Counted from the first letter of the stretch, positions 22,650 through 33,657 are shown. The stretch is DNA of 64,000 nucleotides from Cylindrodendrum hubeiense (GCA_014621425.1 JAANBB010000052.1:98901-162900), one strand, 5' to 3'. The notes: a model not told the origin generated them from the sequence alone. A program made the numbers and translations.

Positions 22650-24365
22650 AGTTGCGGGCGGCCACCGGGTGAAGTCTCAATCTAACAAGAGGATATATTT
22701 CGGCAATTTTAACAAACAAGTGAATAGTATTCCAATGTGGGAAGCTTGGGAGCATCGGAGAAATGCAATATTGATAATGTAATTTCTCGTGAGTTCATCT
22801 ACTGCGTATCTCAACCAGGACCACTATCATGTTTTAAAACATTTCCCGAACATTTGTGCACTAGTATACGTACCGTAAACAGGATTCTCCCCCATGGGAT
22901 CTGGCAGGGCTGATTCGAAAAAACCAGATGTAAGCCGAGAGGCGTAGTCGGGCTTACTCGGAGATCAGTTGCGAATTCTGTGATAATGTTAGTCGGGTCC
23001 CAGATATCCAGAATCAAGAAAGCACTGCCTATATCAACATACGACAATCATTGAGATCAGAGGCGCAGTGGCCTTCAGCACTAGGCACAAGTGGATACAT
23101 AGAGCAAAGAGATTCGTGTTAACAACCCTGCTGCAGGAATCACAGGACCGGCTGCAGCTACAGCTGGCCTTGGCTACTAGGTTGCTGGACCTGACTTTTA
23201 GCTCTGTATTTGTCGCAGTCGGAGCCGCAATGGGTGTTATTGTCGAACTACGGCCGAGAGAAGTTAGGCGTACAGCAGTGGTGGTTGCTGTGTAAAAATA
23301 GATTCGGTGATGTCAATCGAAATGGCTTTACTGCCATTCGAGCATAGCTTCAACGTTCAAAGTCAATTTACCTTTATGGAACATGGATATGATCGGATGT
23401 AGCTTTAGCTTGGGAAGGCGTTGAATAGGCTTCTATACAATCCACATCATTACAAATATAAATACCATTTTAGCCGATCTGGCAAGTTTCTCACCGACTT
23501 TTAAGTATCTAGTCATATATGTGCTACATCAGACATCGTTATTTTATCATCAGGTCGTCAATCTGATACCATCATGTTACAACAACTGATTATCGTTCTA
23601 CCAACATAGAATGAGTATAATTGTATTGAGTCCCCGAACCTTAAATTGCTAATCTCCATGTTGACGTATTCTTGAAAGCCAAGTTTAATCTCGCCCAGGT
23701 AAATTCAATTTGTCGCCTGACATTTTGGCTCAAACAGCAATTGGTGTTGGTCCAATTATCATTACTTGATAAATATGCAGGGGCTTGGACGGCTATCTCT
23801 GCACTCCAGGGTTGTAGCCAGCATCTTATGCACGCATGATTCGACAATCTAGCCTGGGTTGCATTCATTGGTCTTGTTGTCAACTAAAATACTCACTCAA
23901 ATCTCCACCACGGCTCATGCCCCATACTGGGGTAAAGGGATCGGGCGGGTAACCTGACAAGATCTGACGAGCGGCGTTGAATTGTGGAGTGGCTTGAAGG
24001 TTACTTGAGCCAGTGGAGTCGCAGAAGAGCAAAGCCGAGGCGCATTGGTGGGCTGACCGAGAACGAAGAGTACGAGTCAGAGTACGAGTCAGTCAAATTA
24101 ACACGTAAGCGTGATGTGGCTTATTTATCTTCTTATTGCAGACTGTATGTACTTTTTCATTTGGCTGGACCCTGCAAGCCAAAGCACGGATCGGCCCATG
24201 TTTTCGTATAGCCTAATGGTCCCCAAAATGTGAATCAGCATGCCGATTCTGCGTGTTAATCCTGAACGCTTGCTATTCCTCCGAATCATCGTTGATGCAC
24301 AGTTAAGCATAACTCTCGATTGCAGCCACATGCGACTAGACTCATGAGCACCACAAGCTGCCAGC
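22650..24365. promoter_or_regulatory. 1.7-kb divergent intergenic region between the PKS and the Myb-type gene
   Basis: The PKS starts leftward at 22649 and the Myb-type gene rightward at 24366, so this space must hold both promoters. It contains a perfect 12-bp tandem duplication at 24069-24092. Short frames at 23047-22811 (minus) and 23068-23295 (plus) show no family resemblance. No further gene is seen. Confidence 0.5.
24069..24092 (+). repeat. Perfect tandem duplication of AGTACGAGTCAG
   Basis: Two identical 12-bp units abut each other, about 275 bp before the Myb-type start codon and 1.4 kb upstream of the PKS start. The GAGTCA core resembles bZIP half-sites, but no binding protein can be assigned from sequence alone. 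Confidence 0.75.
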
Positions 24366-25830
24366 ATGGGCAGGAGATGGTTAGATAATGAAGACCGGGT
24401 CCTCTGTGAGAACGTGAGACCGCTTGATAAAAGTAAGATCATACAATTGCCCGATTTATATGCTTTCCGCTGATCTAGACTGATCAATATGTCCAGCGGA
24501 ACCCGCTATCAACTGGATCCGAGTCGCTAGCTTGCTTCCAGGACGAACTAACAAGGACTGCCGGAAACGCTGGGCCAAGATCAGCCATGAGAGACGGAAA
24601 GGCCCCTGGAGCGACCAGGAAGACTCGAAAATGAGACAAGCTATCGACTTGCATGGTACACGGTATGAAATGCAGGCGCTCCTGTCGACAAGAATCGGCA
24701 TTTCTCACACACCTGGGCGCAGATGGATTGCAGTAGCGAAGGTTGTCGGTACCCGGAGCCCAGACCGTATGTTAAACGCTTCCGAGGAACCATTTTTGTT
24801 ACACCCGGTGTGGTCTAACCTCGCATGAACCAGAGTGCCAGAAACGCTGGCAAAATGCTCTAAATCCTCAGCTGAGCCGTATTGAATGGAGCTTGGCAGA
24901 TGTGGGTCAACCCTACTATTTACTTATTTATCTACTTCAAATGGCTTCTCACAATACTCACATCAAGTTCCACGCAGGACGACCGATTAAGAGCAGCAGT
25001 ATTACTGTTAGGGCGTAACTGGGTGTCGATTTCGAAAACCCACTTTCAAGATCGGTCACCTCTGAGTCTCAGCAATAGGTTCGTTAACCAAAACACTCTC
25101 TATTACTCTCAAAGTGTGCTAAAGCGACACCTCCAGGTTCGCATTTCTGTCTAGGGGTAAGATACATGTCCATTCAAATGGCACTGAGTCCTCCAGTCCC
25201 TCTGCCAGCACATATTTGACTTCATCCGTTGCTAGTACCTCTGGAGATGGGCACTTCGACATTGGAATGACGGTATCAGAGATAGGGTATAGCCTTCCCC
25301 TTCGTTCCAGTGCCGAAATGAGGCGACATACAGAGACATCGCCTGGGAATTCTCCACCAGCTAGTACTGCCATGATTCAACGCGACCTCATGATACCCTC
25401 TCAAGCACATGATTCCGAACATAGAATTGCCACTGAAGAGTCCAATCTAAGCTTGGACGCTTTTATCGCCGCCGCGAATCAGACACAAAGCCCCCCTCAA
25501 GGGAGTTTTCAGGAGTTCGAGTCAACGGATAATGATTACTTCCCCCTCCTTGGCGACGACAATCAATTCTCGCTCCCGGACAACCACTTACCAGTTGGGC
25601 CCATGGAGCATAATGGGAACATTCTCTACGCAGGGAACACTTCGGCTATGGTGAATCCTGAGAAGCGCCTGAGCTGGGTTGGGAGTGGTGACTCATCAGA
25701 GTATCATAATGCCACCGATGGAAGGACGACCCTGATTCTGCAGGATATTGACTCTGAAACAAGGGATGAGGTGCTTCAAGTTATATACAGGCGGAAGGCA
25801 CAGGCTATTCTTAGAGTTGAGTGTAAGTAG
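24366..25830 (+). CDS. Myb/SANT-repeat DNA-binding protein, putative transcription factor
   Basis: Six-exon model: 24366-24432, 24497-24662, 24723-24766, 24834-24901, 24978-25078 and 25137-25830, all in phase, giving about 379 residues. Three Myb-type repeats are visible at the N-terminus. The first holds RRWLDNEDRVL and ends LLPGRTNKDCRKRW. The second starts KGPWSDQED and continues RWIAVAKVVGTRSPDQCQKRW. The third is less regular (GRNWVSISKTHFQDRS). The spaced Trp/aromatic residues are the hallmark of R2R3-like domains. The remaining 200 residues are low-complexity Ser/Asp-rich, and the C-terminus reads TTLILQDIDSETRDEVLQVI. Exon 5 uses an uncommon GTTCGT donor, so the exon 5/6 junction is the least certain part. 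The gene is divergent from the PKS and may control it, but the sequence does not show that. Confidence 0.8.
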
Positions 25831-26354
25831 CGTTATAGGAACCATCGTGCAATAGCTTAATTAAGTGGGTCGTAAGGTGAGGAAGCTTGTAAAGAATATC
25901 AATCCGCTATTATTAATCTCTCACAGTTTTTTATGGTTAAATTAGTCCTATATCACATGAAACCTTGGCCACTTGAGTCCTGGATTAATATGGGCATGAC
26001 TTGCAGCCAGGTCTCCGAACCCACTTTAACGTCACACCGCGGATGGGCGACAACGACCAAAAGCTCTCATCCGCCCCGATCACATGATATGGCCCTGTAT
26101 GGTTAATACGTAACATGACCTTATGACTTGAAAATTTCCTATTGCTGATTTTTTCTCCATGAAGACCATAAGAAATTACAAGGCTGCCGGGGTCATCTAA
26201 CCCGTCCGAAAGATCGACTACTTGATTGGAATGGGCGGGCCGGGCTTTCAATGCTATATTTGATATGAGCATACGGTAATCAGTTATAGAAAAGGAGACT
26301 TACATAATTGGATTGTGGCTTGGCTTGTATAGGAGCCACTGTGATGTTAATCAA

Positions 26355-26517
26355 GGCACGGCACGGTAAGACGTGGCACGGCTGGTACGGTAAGACGAGA
26401 CACGGTTGGCACGGCTGGCACAGCAAGACGTGACACGGCTGGTACGGCTGGCACGGCATAGCAAGACACGGCTGGCGTGGCAGGACACGGCATAGCAAGA
26501 CACGGCATAGCAGACTC
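26355..26517. repeat. Degenerate minisatellite of CACGGC-containing units
   Basis: About 160 bp consists of diverged, nested copies of CACGGCTGG, TACGGTAAGACG and CACGGCATAGCAAGA, with alternating short and long units. The block is G+C-richer than its A/T-rich flanks. On the minus strand it translates into monotonous Cys-Pro-rich peptides, which I regard as a by-product of the repeat and not a gene. Units are contiguous and not separated by unique spacers. Confidence 0.85.
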
Positions 26518-27366
26518 CCGGATGCAATATCATTTTCACATTGCATGTGTCTCCTTTCAATTCCATCCGGCTACAACATCTTGTAGCAGCTACTTCAACA
26601 ATTACTGTACCATTTGAGGCTCCTCTAAATACCTGATTAACCTTACACTTGATGATCTCATTCAGGCAAGTTATTTGGAATCACTCTTCAAGCCCGCTTC
26701 CTGCCAGAGGATTAGACTTGCATCTGATTTCCATTTCGTTTTGGGAAGCATTTCACTCTGCAGTATTCATCGAGGGAGAAACTTGCAAACTCACTTGATA
26801 GAACTACAAGGTATCGTTAGTGGTTTCATTAGTGGGTTCCTAACGGACTTCAATGGATACTATCGCATACCCGGCTACAGTTAAAATGGAATGAATGCGT
26901 ACTATTAGATTGGAGTATACTGAATGTGGCAGATGCGACACCTTTACAGCACCTAGAACGCAGTAAGCTCCCAAGAGAATAGCTAATGCAAGTCACCAAG
27001 GCATGTTGCGTATATTACAAAGGTATACGGACTAACTTTGCTAGTAGTGCTGACATGATCGCCACCCCCTCCTACTGGGTATCACAACGCAGCGCACGAT
27101 ACAGAGAAGGCTGAAACTTGGGTTCCAGTCCATTCATCCCGGCGCCTATAGATGGCTAACAAACTCATGTATTTGAGCCGTCTCTGGTTTGGGCTAGCCT
27201 CTTGTTACATTGACCCTTGTGTTGCAGCATACTAAGCCGGATTTGAATAAATATCTTGTTGGATACGCGATTTGCCATATCCAATGACTGAGTTATTGAT
27301 CGAAAGAGATGTCTTGGAATCCTTGTTCGTTCATTGATTGATCGTTTTGTTTTAGGTCTTCCAAAG

Positions 27367-27420
27367 GGATCCAGATCCGGAGGTCAAAAAATACCGAATT
27401 CGGCCTGACCTTCTGGATCC
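27367..27420. repeat. Imperfect inverted repeat (GGATCCAGA...TCTGGATCC)
   Basis: GGATCCAGA followed after TCCGG by AGGTCA is mirrored as TGACCTTCTGGATCC, around a roughly 19-bp centre containing GAATTC. It could form a hairpin. Whether it is a mobile-element end or a chance palindrome cannot be told. Confidence 0.55.
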
Positions 27421-27749
27421 GGGGGGTGGCGTTCTGGACCTGGTTTCTTACCAGATCCGGCATTCTATGCCGCCACACAAGGTCTCAATCTCAATCCAAA
27501 TATCCATTCTGATATTACGATATTCTTCAAAAGTGAGCCGCCCCGCCCCATAAAAACTTTGGTCAGTAAGTGAGGGGTAGCAGGAAAGTCGATCAATACA
27601 ATCATCAGGATCTCGATTCACACTGCATTCACAAACTGCCACACCCTCAACGCATCCATCAATTTCAAGCCACTCTCTGGTCTCTGATATCCAGAATTTT
27701 CTTCAAATTTCCTGCCCCACAAAGCTCTTCACTTCTCATCTCAGATAAA

Positions 27750-28604
27750 ATGTCAGATGCGACCAATGTGGCAGGAAATCTACTCTGGATTGCATCCGAT
27801 GTCTTCAGGCTGGTTATCTTCGCCCTGCGCTCCTGCGTGACTCTTTACCAGGCCATGTTCGCTCGGATTGCGCAGTTTGAATCAACGTCCAAAGTGGATC
27901 CAAAGGCTTCACATCACCAAACGACATATGAGCACATTAAGCCAGGCTTAGATGCTATTGATCATTCTACTCAATCCATTCTGTTGCAATTACAAACTCA
28001 CGAGGCCAATATCAGTACACAGATAGAGGCTTTGAAATTGATAGTACCACTTCCCGATAATCTTACTATACAATTAGCGCTATTGCAAGAGAAAAAGAGC
28101 AACCTCAGTCGATGTATAGAAGTTATCTCTGACCCTGAAAAGGTCGTAACCGCTGAGAGATGTAACGTTTTCGAAGATATATCTATAACTAAGAATAGTT
28201 ACGGAGTCTCAATCTCAACTGTGGCAGATGTCGTCACTACGAAAAGACTGAAAGTCGACGAATACTCACACTTTATAAGTGGACAATTAAGCAGCGAAAG
28301 CTACGAAAAAACCATCGATGCTTATACCAAATTACACATGGCGCATGCAAAGCTCAACACGCACTGTACTCAAAACTCGGATCAGACCTCCTTCACTCCT
28401 AAACCGGAGAACACAAGCACCGAAGTGAGACGCTACCAAACTATTGATGCCTATACTTTGCACATGGAACATGCGAAGTCCAACAGGCATCTTACTCAAG
28501 GTCCGGATCAAGCCCTCTTCACTTCTAATAAGGAAAACACAAGCACCAAAAGGAGACGTCGTAGCGAGCCCTCCGAGGCTGAAAATATGCTTCTCCCGCC
28601 ATAG
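27750..28604 (+). CDS. Hypothetical protein with an internal tandem duplication
   Basis: A single exon from ATG at 27750 encodes about 284 residues. The N-terminus has a hydrophobic helix (ASDVFRLVIFALRSCVTLY). The middle is predicted helical, with a segment NVFEDISITKNSYGVSISTV that resembles a domain recurrent in fungal proteins annotated near azaphilone-cluster protein L and STAND/ankyrin proteins, where the equivalent reads like NVFEDVS...VSTLGDLISAKR. The C-terminus carries two copies of a roughly 43-residue unit beginning TIDAYT and ending PENTST or KENTST, encoded at about 28311-28439 and 28440-28559. It ends in a basic KRRRRS stretch, a possible nuclear signal. No catalytic motif is visible and no function can be given. 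Confidence 0.6.
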   Translation: MSDATNVAGNLLWIASDVFRLVIFALRSCVTLYQAMFARIAQFESTSKVDPKASHHQTTYEHIKPGLDAIDHSTQSILLQLQTHEANISTQIEALKLIVPLPDNLTIQLALLQEKKSNLSRCIEVISDPEKVVTAERCNVFEDISITKNSYGVSISTVADVVTTKRLKVDEYSHFISGQLSSESYEKTIDAYTKLHMAHAKLNTHCTQNSDQTSFTPKPENTSTEVRRYQTIDAYTLHMEHAKSNRHLTQGPDQALFTSNKENTSTKRRRRSEPSEAENMLLPP

Positions 28605-29511
28605 AGAGCGACACCATCAAAGACACTTTGGAGGAAGACTTTCAACGCCAGAACGCGTTCTCATTGTAATGCATCAGAGCCAGTGAGTCTTCGGGGGTGC
28701 CAGGGCTTATTGCACTTCTTGCTTTTGGTCGGAATAGGTGCGGGCTGCCTTCGACAGGTGGTTCCTCTGGCAAAGGAAGTCCATCACTTCATCATATGCT
28801 GCAATAGTTACAGGCGTCTGAGTGTTTCCGTGAGCAGATGAACATAGCTGTACATGTTCATCATCATGCTTTTAGCATATCATATGATCTATTATTAAAT
28901 ACGAGTCACAGCATTCATATTAATCCCCTAATCCTAGCTACCAATGTAAAGCCAACACCCTACACATACCAGTTATAATGACTCAACTGATCCAGGCAGG
29001 CCCAACGGCATTTTCCTCGACATTATTCTAAACGATTCATTTCCTCGGTGTGCTTTGCAAATCGCTTCTACTGCCAGTATTCCCAGACACTGAGAGTGAT
29101 AGCGGTGATGGGCATTGTGAAAATGAAATATTCTTCGATGTGTGGAACTTATCATTGCCTTGGCTGTTGGGGTCGTTAGTGAAAAACACCATACTGAAAA
29201 TGGCCTCAACAGGAGTAACAATCAGAAACGCATGCATCATATTATCTTAGTGAGGGAATCTGATACAACACCCACGGATACTGAGGTGCCGGGAAGAAAT
29301 ATTAATGTGACCATCACAATAGTACTATGAGAAGGTACCCTTGTGTGAGTCTCTTGCTAACGCTGTTGTAGCGTTTGAGGTTTTAAGATCGAGTTCAATA
29401 TCAAATTACTCAAATAGGTAGAAGGCCTGGGAATGGGTAAGATTGTCGACATATTCATCCTGATAGTTTTTGCAGCAGACAAGTACAAACTGATTTGACC
29501 TAGATGTTGTT
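28605..29511. other. 0.9-kb spacer
   Basis: Open frames near 28973-29330 overlap on both strands and lack family resemblance. The stretch presumably holds the 3' ends of the two flanking convergent hypothetical genes. Nothing more is supported. Confidence 0.45.
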
Positions 29512-29999
29512 TCAATCTCGTTGATTGAGCACCCATCGCCTGGAATGTGAGCAGGCCAATAGGCCTTGATCTAGGAGTTGGGTATCAGTGTTGATAGCTT
29601 GGCTTATGAGAAGCATCTTGGTTCCTGAAAGCTTGTGAAGAGTCAACTGGATGAACTCGATTGCCTGGGCTAGGTTCCCAAAGTTCTCAGACACGATGTG
29701 AAGTTGTTTGGATAGGGCATGAAGTTCTAGTATCCGCTTCTGGGGATATTCAGGATCCACATTACGGTTACTTTCCTGAGCCAACGGTCTCCAGTTAGTA
29801 CAGTCACTGAAATAAACAAAACAGTGAGGTAGAATAGGTAGACAGGATGTGAGCTGACATATTTGAGAATCCTGGATTGTAGTCGAATGACATCATCGGT
29901 AAGCCCTCGTTGACCTGTCGCATTAATAACGCGAGCACCCCTATCGGATTTCTCGCCCCTGGGAGAGCTCAGCTTGGTCATTGGTTTAAAGAGATGCAT
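29512..29999 (-). CDS. Small hypothetical helical protein
   Basis: A two-exon minus-strand model, 29999-29859 and 29775-29512, is in phase and encodes about 134 residues. The intron has a GTCAGC donor and a CAG acceptor preceded at a normal distance by a perfect ACTAAC branch point. The second exon reads like an amphipathic helical protein (ELHALSKQLHIVSENFGNLA, then FIQLTLHKLSGTKML). I do not recognise the family. More upstream exons could exist. Real coding status rests only on the branch point and the protein-like composition, so confidence is low. Confidence 0.35.
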
Positions 30000-30652
30000 C
30001 CAAAGATGGAAAATGGTGTTATGCTTGTATTCGAATCGGGTTAATATGATTCCACTTGCAGATGGGAAGGAAATTACCGCCCTATAATAGAGACCGAGAC
30101 CTAATGCTAAATGTTACTCCCTCAACTAAAATCGAAGATATGAAGATCAAGATGACCACCAAATATTATATGCCGTCCTAGAAATATATTATGTAGTCCT
30201 CAAAACAGTGAGTGATATTCAGAGCAGGGGCGTCTCTGTGGCTGTTCGAGGCTGACTTGGAGAAGGCAGTACTTCGGCGAAGTATCTCTGATACAGACAG
30301 TCGAAGGCACCGTGACTTTGGGTAAATGTCTTCGTCTCGGCCTCGGCTCAATGTTGGGGCGATCGGTGTGAGATAAGAGCGAGCCAACTTCCATACATTA
30401 CGGTCCATGGAAGTTGTATCTTAAAGAGTACATATGTTAATTACCGCACTTGGCACGCATCCAAGTTGCCCGAATTTACAAATATGTGGCATCAACATCT
30501 TTCTCATAGAATATATAGATATAGCTAGTATGGTACAATTATTGCTTAATAGCAGTAGAGGTTATGTAAAAGACTATTAATTTCTGAAGAATGCAGGTAA
30601 GGCAAGACTTTAGCCATACTATTAACTCTTACCACTATAGCAATAGGCTCCC
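30000..30652. other. 0.65-kb spacer
   Basis: A/T-rich with ATATATAGATATAGC near 30511. Short overlapping frames around 30178-30408 are not convincing. It separates the hypothetical gene from the 3' end of the DHA2 transporter. Confidence 0.45.
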
Positions 30653-32400
30653 TTAATGATCTTGCCCTGTTCTTTGAGTACTGGCCTTGCGCAACGAGAA
30701 ATCACCTCTAATAGTCAGGCTCAACAGCAGACCACCACCGCTAATGCCAGTCATGACCTGGAATAGAAAGGTCGCCGCCTCCCCAAAAAGTGACAGGACC
30801 TGTGACCGCAACGCATCTCCTTCCTGATCTTCAAAAAACTTAAAGACATAGCTCTCGGCATTTTCTGCAATAGAGGCCGGTAGACCAGCGTCATTAAGCA
30901 AAAGAGACAACTTGTTCTCCAGAATAGCGTCACCGACAGCCAGGCCCAGGCAGAACCCAACACTCCGCGTAAAGGCAAAGAGTGCCGTCGCATACGCAAC
31001 GTCTGCCGGCCTCGCAATACCCTGCACAGCAAGGTTGTGCGAGATCAGTAGCGCGCCCTGGCCCAGGCCAAGCACCACAAATATTATCGCCCACTCGGCA
31101 GTAGTAGTCTCGGGATCCAACAGTATCAACAATCCAGCGGCTAGCGTCTGGATACCCCAGCCGAGCCAAACCGCCCACTTCCAGTGCCCAATCCGGGAAA
31201 CGGCGAAGCCGATGGAAATGCTGGCCACGATCATTCCCCCAAATATGGGTAATAGCGCGACTCCGGTCATCAGCGGAGTCCGACCCTTGATGCCGATAAG
31301 CCAGAGGGCGAGGTACAGGACATGGGCGTACATAAGAAGGCCCTGGAGGAGAGTGCACCCGTATACCGTCATCAATGGGCGACTGTAGAGCATCTCTCGT
31401 CGGATGAACGGTGTCTTTGCGTATCGAGATTCCCATATAACAGTCGCCACGATGCCTGCTGTCCCGAGGAGCAAGGGGCAGAGTGTTTCGTAACTGTTCC
31501 AGGCGTAGTCATGCCCAGCCCAGGTGATTGCTATCAGAAATACGGTTGTGCTTGCCAAGAAGAGAACAAGCCCAATCCAGTCAATCTCAGTGCGAAGTTT
31601 CTTGAGTCTTAGGGGCTGCCGTGGTCCCAGTCGAATCACCCACGGAGCCGTGGCTAAACCGATGGCGCAGAATGGGAAATTAATATAGAACAACAAACGC
31701 CAGGTCGCCTCTTGTGCAATGGCGCCGCCAATTAAGGGTCCGGCAATCATTCCAGCTGATACGCTCACTAGCGAAACGCCGAAGTACTTAGGACGTTGTT
31801 GCAGAGGAACCATGTCTGTGATTATAATGAGGTTCAACGTTATAATGCCGCCACCCCCGATTCCCTGCACTGTCCTCCCTGCGAGCAGGGTGGTGAAGTC
31901 TTGCGCGAGGCAAGCAATCAGAGTACCTGCAGTAAAGAGGACGATGGTCGTAATGAACATCTCGCGACGGCCAATAACTCCAGATAGAGCGCCAATTAGA
32001 GGCTGGAACGTCGAGCTCGTGAGGAGGTACGAAGTGCCAGCCCAAAAGGTCTCGCTGGTGGTTCCTTGAAGGGCATTGGATATGGTCTATGCAGTATGAG
32101 TTAGCTGTACACTATCATATAAGGTTCTTTTGGTTCAAACATGTCACCATGATAGAAATGATGAGTCCAAAATGCTAACGAAAGGGATGCACGAACCGGA
32201 AATGCTGGTACGAGAATTGTGGCGTCGATGGCAACCACGAGTGTTACCGTGATCAGGCAGACCATTATCATAACCACCTGTCGGTTTGCTTGCCAAGCCT
32301 CCGCATCTTCTTCAAGATCTTGCTGTTGTTCTCCATTGAGGGCAGGTTTCGGCTCTGGCTCGGCTAACCGTTCAGATTGCGAAGTGATGGCATCTGACAT
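30653..32400 (-). CDS. MFS multidrug/toxin-type exporter, DHA2 (14-spanner) family
   Basis: Exons 32400-32197 and 32086-30653 are in phase and give about 545 residues. The donor is GTTCGT, the acceptor TAG. An in-frame ATG at 32445 would add 15 residues. A hydrophilic acidic N-terminus (about 45 residues) precedes the first membrane helix (VVMIMVCLITVTLVVAIDAT). The DHA2 signatures are present: an IGRREMF loop 2-3 motif and GRTVQGIGGGGIITLNLI, then GPLIGGAIAQEATWRLLFYINF. About 14 helices can be counted, and the end is short and basic. DHA2 pumps export drugs and fungal metabolites by proton antiport at the plasma membrane. It lies some 8 kb from the PKS start with only small genes and the Myb regulator between, so it may export the polyketide, but this is inference. 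Confidence 0.9.
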
Positions 32401-32570
32401 AGTGAGGTTAGATACCGCCCAACTTCCCACTACATTCATGTACAATTAGGAGAATAATTTAAGGAAAGGGTTTTGCTGCTACTAGCTTTCATACATTTCC
32501 AGGCAAGTCATTACCGTCATGCCATAAATACAAGGAGGATGGAACCGATGAGAGGAATGCAGACACTAGC

Positions 32571-32624
32571 TGGACCTGACTAACCACTACAGCTTTGCAA
32601 AGTGGGGTCTTAGTCAGGTCTAGA
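32571..32624. repeat. Imperfect inverted repeat with GACCTGACTAA arms
   Basis: GACCTGACTAA is mirrored as TTAGTCAGGTC with partly matching inner arms down to a TTTGCAAA centre, so a hairpin of nearly 27 bp per arm with mismatches is possible. It lies about 170-225 bp upstream of the DHA2 transporter start and could be an operator or a small element remnant. Confidence 0.6.
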
Positions 32625-33648
32625 CATGATCCACAAACAGCCCAACTGATTGGCAATAAGTTAAATGAGTATCCATAACTTAAACAATGTTTAATTTTGG
32701 TAAAAGAATTCGGTAACGGAACCTACACACTATATCCGGACTTGGAATGTAGTGTACATGACAATTAATATTTTCCACGTCGAGTGCATTGACCGGTTTC
32801 CTACCCTATAGTAGTTATTGTTTTAGGTTGTGAGGCTTTTGACGTAATAAATCAGAAAAATGAATTGCGTCACGACATAGCATAAATATTAGCAAACTTT
32901 TCGATCTGTAGATAAGTGTGTAGGTATCATATCAGATGGAGTGGGCATTTGCTCCAATTCGTCAAAACCATCAGAGCAAGGAGGTTGTTACACTCGTACA
33001 CTATTTTGGCCTTCGTCGCACTAGCACTATGAGTGAACGTCAAGCAAGGAGACAAGCTTATCACTAGTCGCTTGATTGAGCACACCAACACTGCCCCTTG
33101 TCCGCCTGGCAATATAAGGATGTATGAAACCCACTCCCTTGCAGGCTATTGCCTGAATTGGGGCCAGACACCTCCAGCAGCTCGAAGGCGGGATTGGTTT
33201 TCAACAGACCACAGATTCGTTCCCCGGGAACGACATCTTACCAGCAGAAACGGTGCGGAATTTCTGAACCACCAAAGTCCAAACTGTGAAATCGCTGTGT
33301 TCATCACCTGGGTAACCCCGCACACAAACAACCGATATATCCAGGATCCTTGCTCTGACACTCGTAGACTAACGTTTGGATGATGCTAGACCGTGCGCAG
33401 CTGAAGATAAAAAAACGAAGGAAAATGGCCAGTTTCGCCAATCAGATCACATTTAGTTTATGCGCTTGTCTACTCATGACATCCTAGCCCGGGTACGAAT
33501 CCCGAGCCCCTGATTAGCTGGTTCTGCAGTGAAATGTGTATTGCATGATAGACAGCCAGTGCAGCATCGAGCTAGGATGGCCCTTGTCTATTTCAGGTTA
33601 CATTACCCCGTAGCTCACCTCTACATATCAGCTGAATGATGGGGAAAC

Positions 33649-33657
33649 TATATTTAA
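33649..33657 (+). promoter_or_regulatory. TATA-like element of the cysteine-rich secreted protein gene
   Basis: TATATTTAA lies 110 bp before the ATG at 33767, followed by a pyrimidine-rich leader. This is a typical fungal core-promoter arrangement. Confidence 0.45.

Larger units (their letters stand above)
25831..27749. other. 1.9-kb repeat-containing spacer
   Basis: It holds the minisatellite at about 26355-26517 and an imperfect inverted repeat at 27367-27420. A minus-strand open frame at 26272-25985 (95 codons) has protein-like composition but no family match. A plus-strand frame at 26675-26884 is also unassigned. The last 200 bp, rich in CTTC/TCTC, are the leader of the next gene. Confidence 0.5.

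Noticed and set aside
26355..26517. Regular short repeats that could suggest a CRISPR array.
   Set aside because: The units are contiguous and diverged without unique spacers, and the organism is eukaryotic.
26280..26546. Minus-strand open frames of 71-88 codons made of Cys-Pro-rich repeats.
   Set aside because: They are a translation of the minisatellite and have no start context, intron or family resemblance.
33033..33383. A 116-codon plus-strand frame upstream of the cysteine-rich gene.
   Set aside because: No signal peptide or family resemblance; composition fits random sequence.
33480..33520. A tRNA-like T-loop (GGTACGAATCCCGAG resembling a B box).
   Set aside because: No matching A box or acceptor-stem partner lies 50-70 bases upstream, and the T-stem is imperfect.
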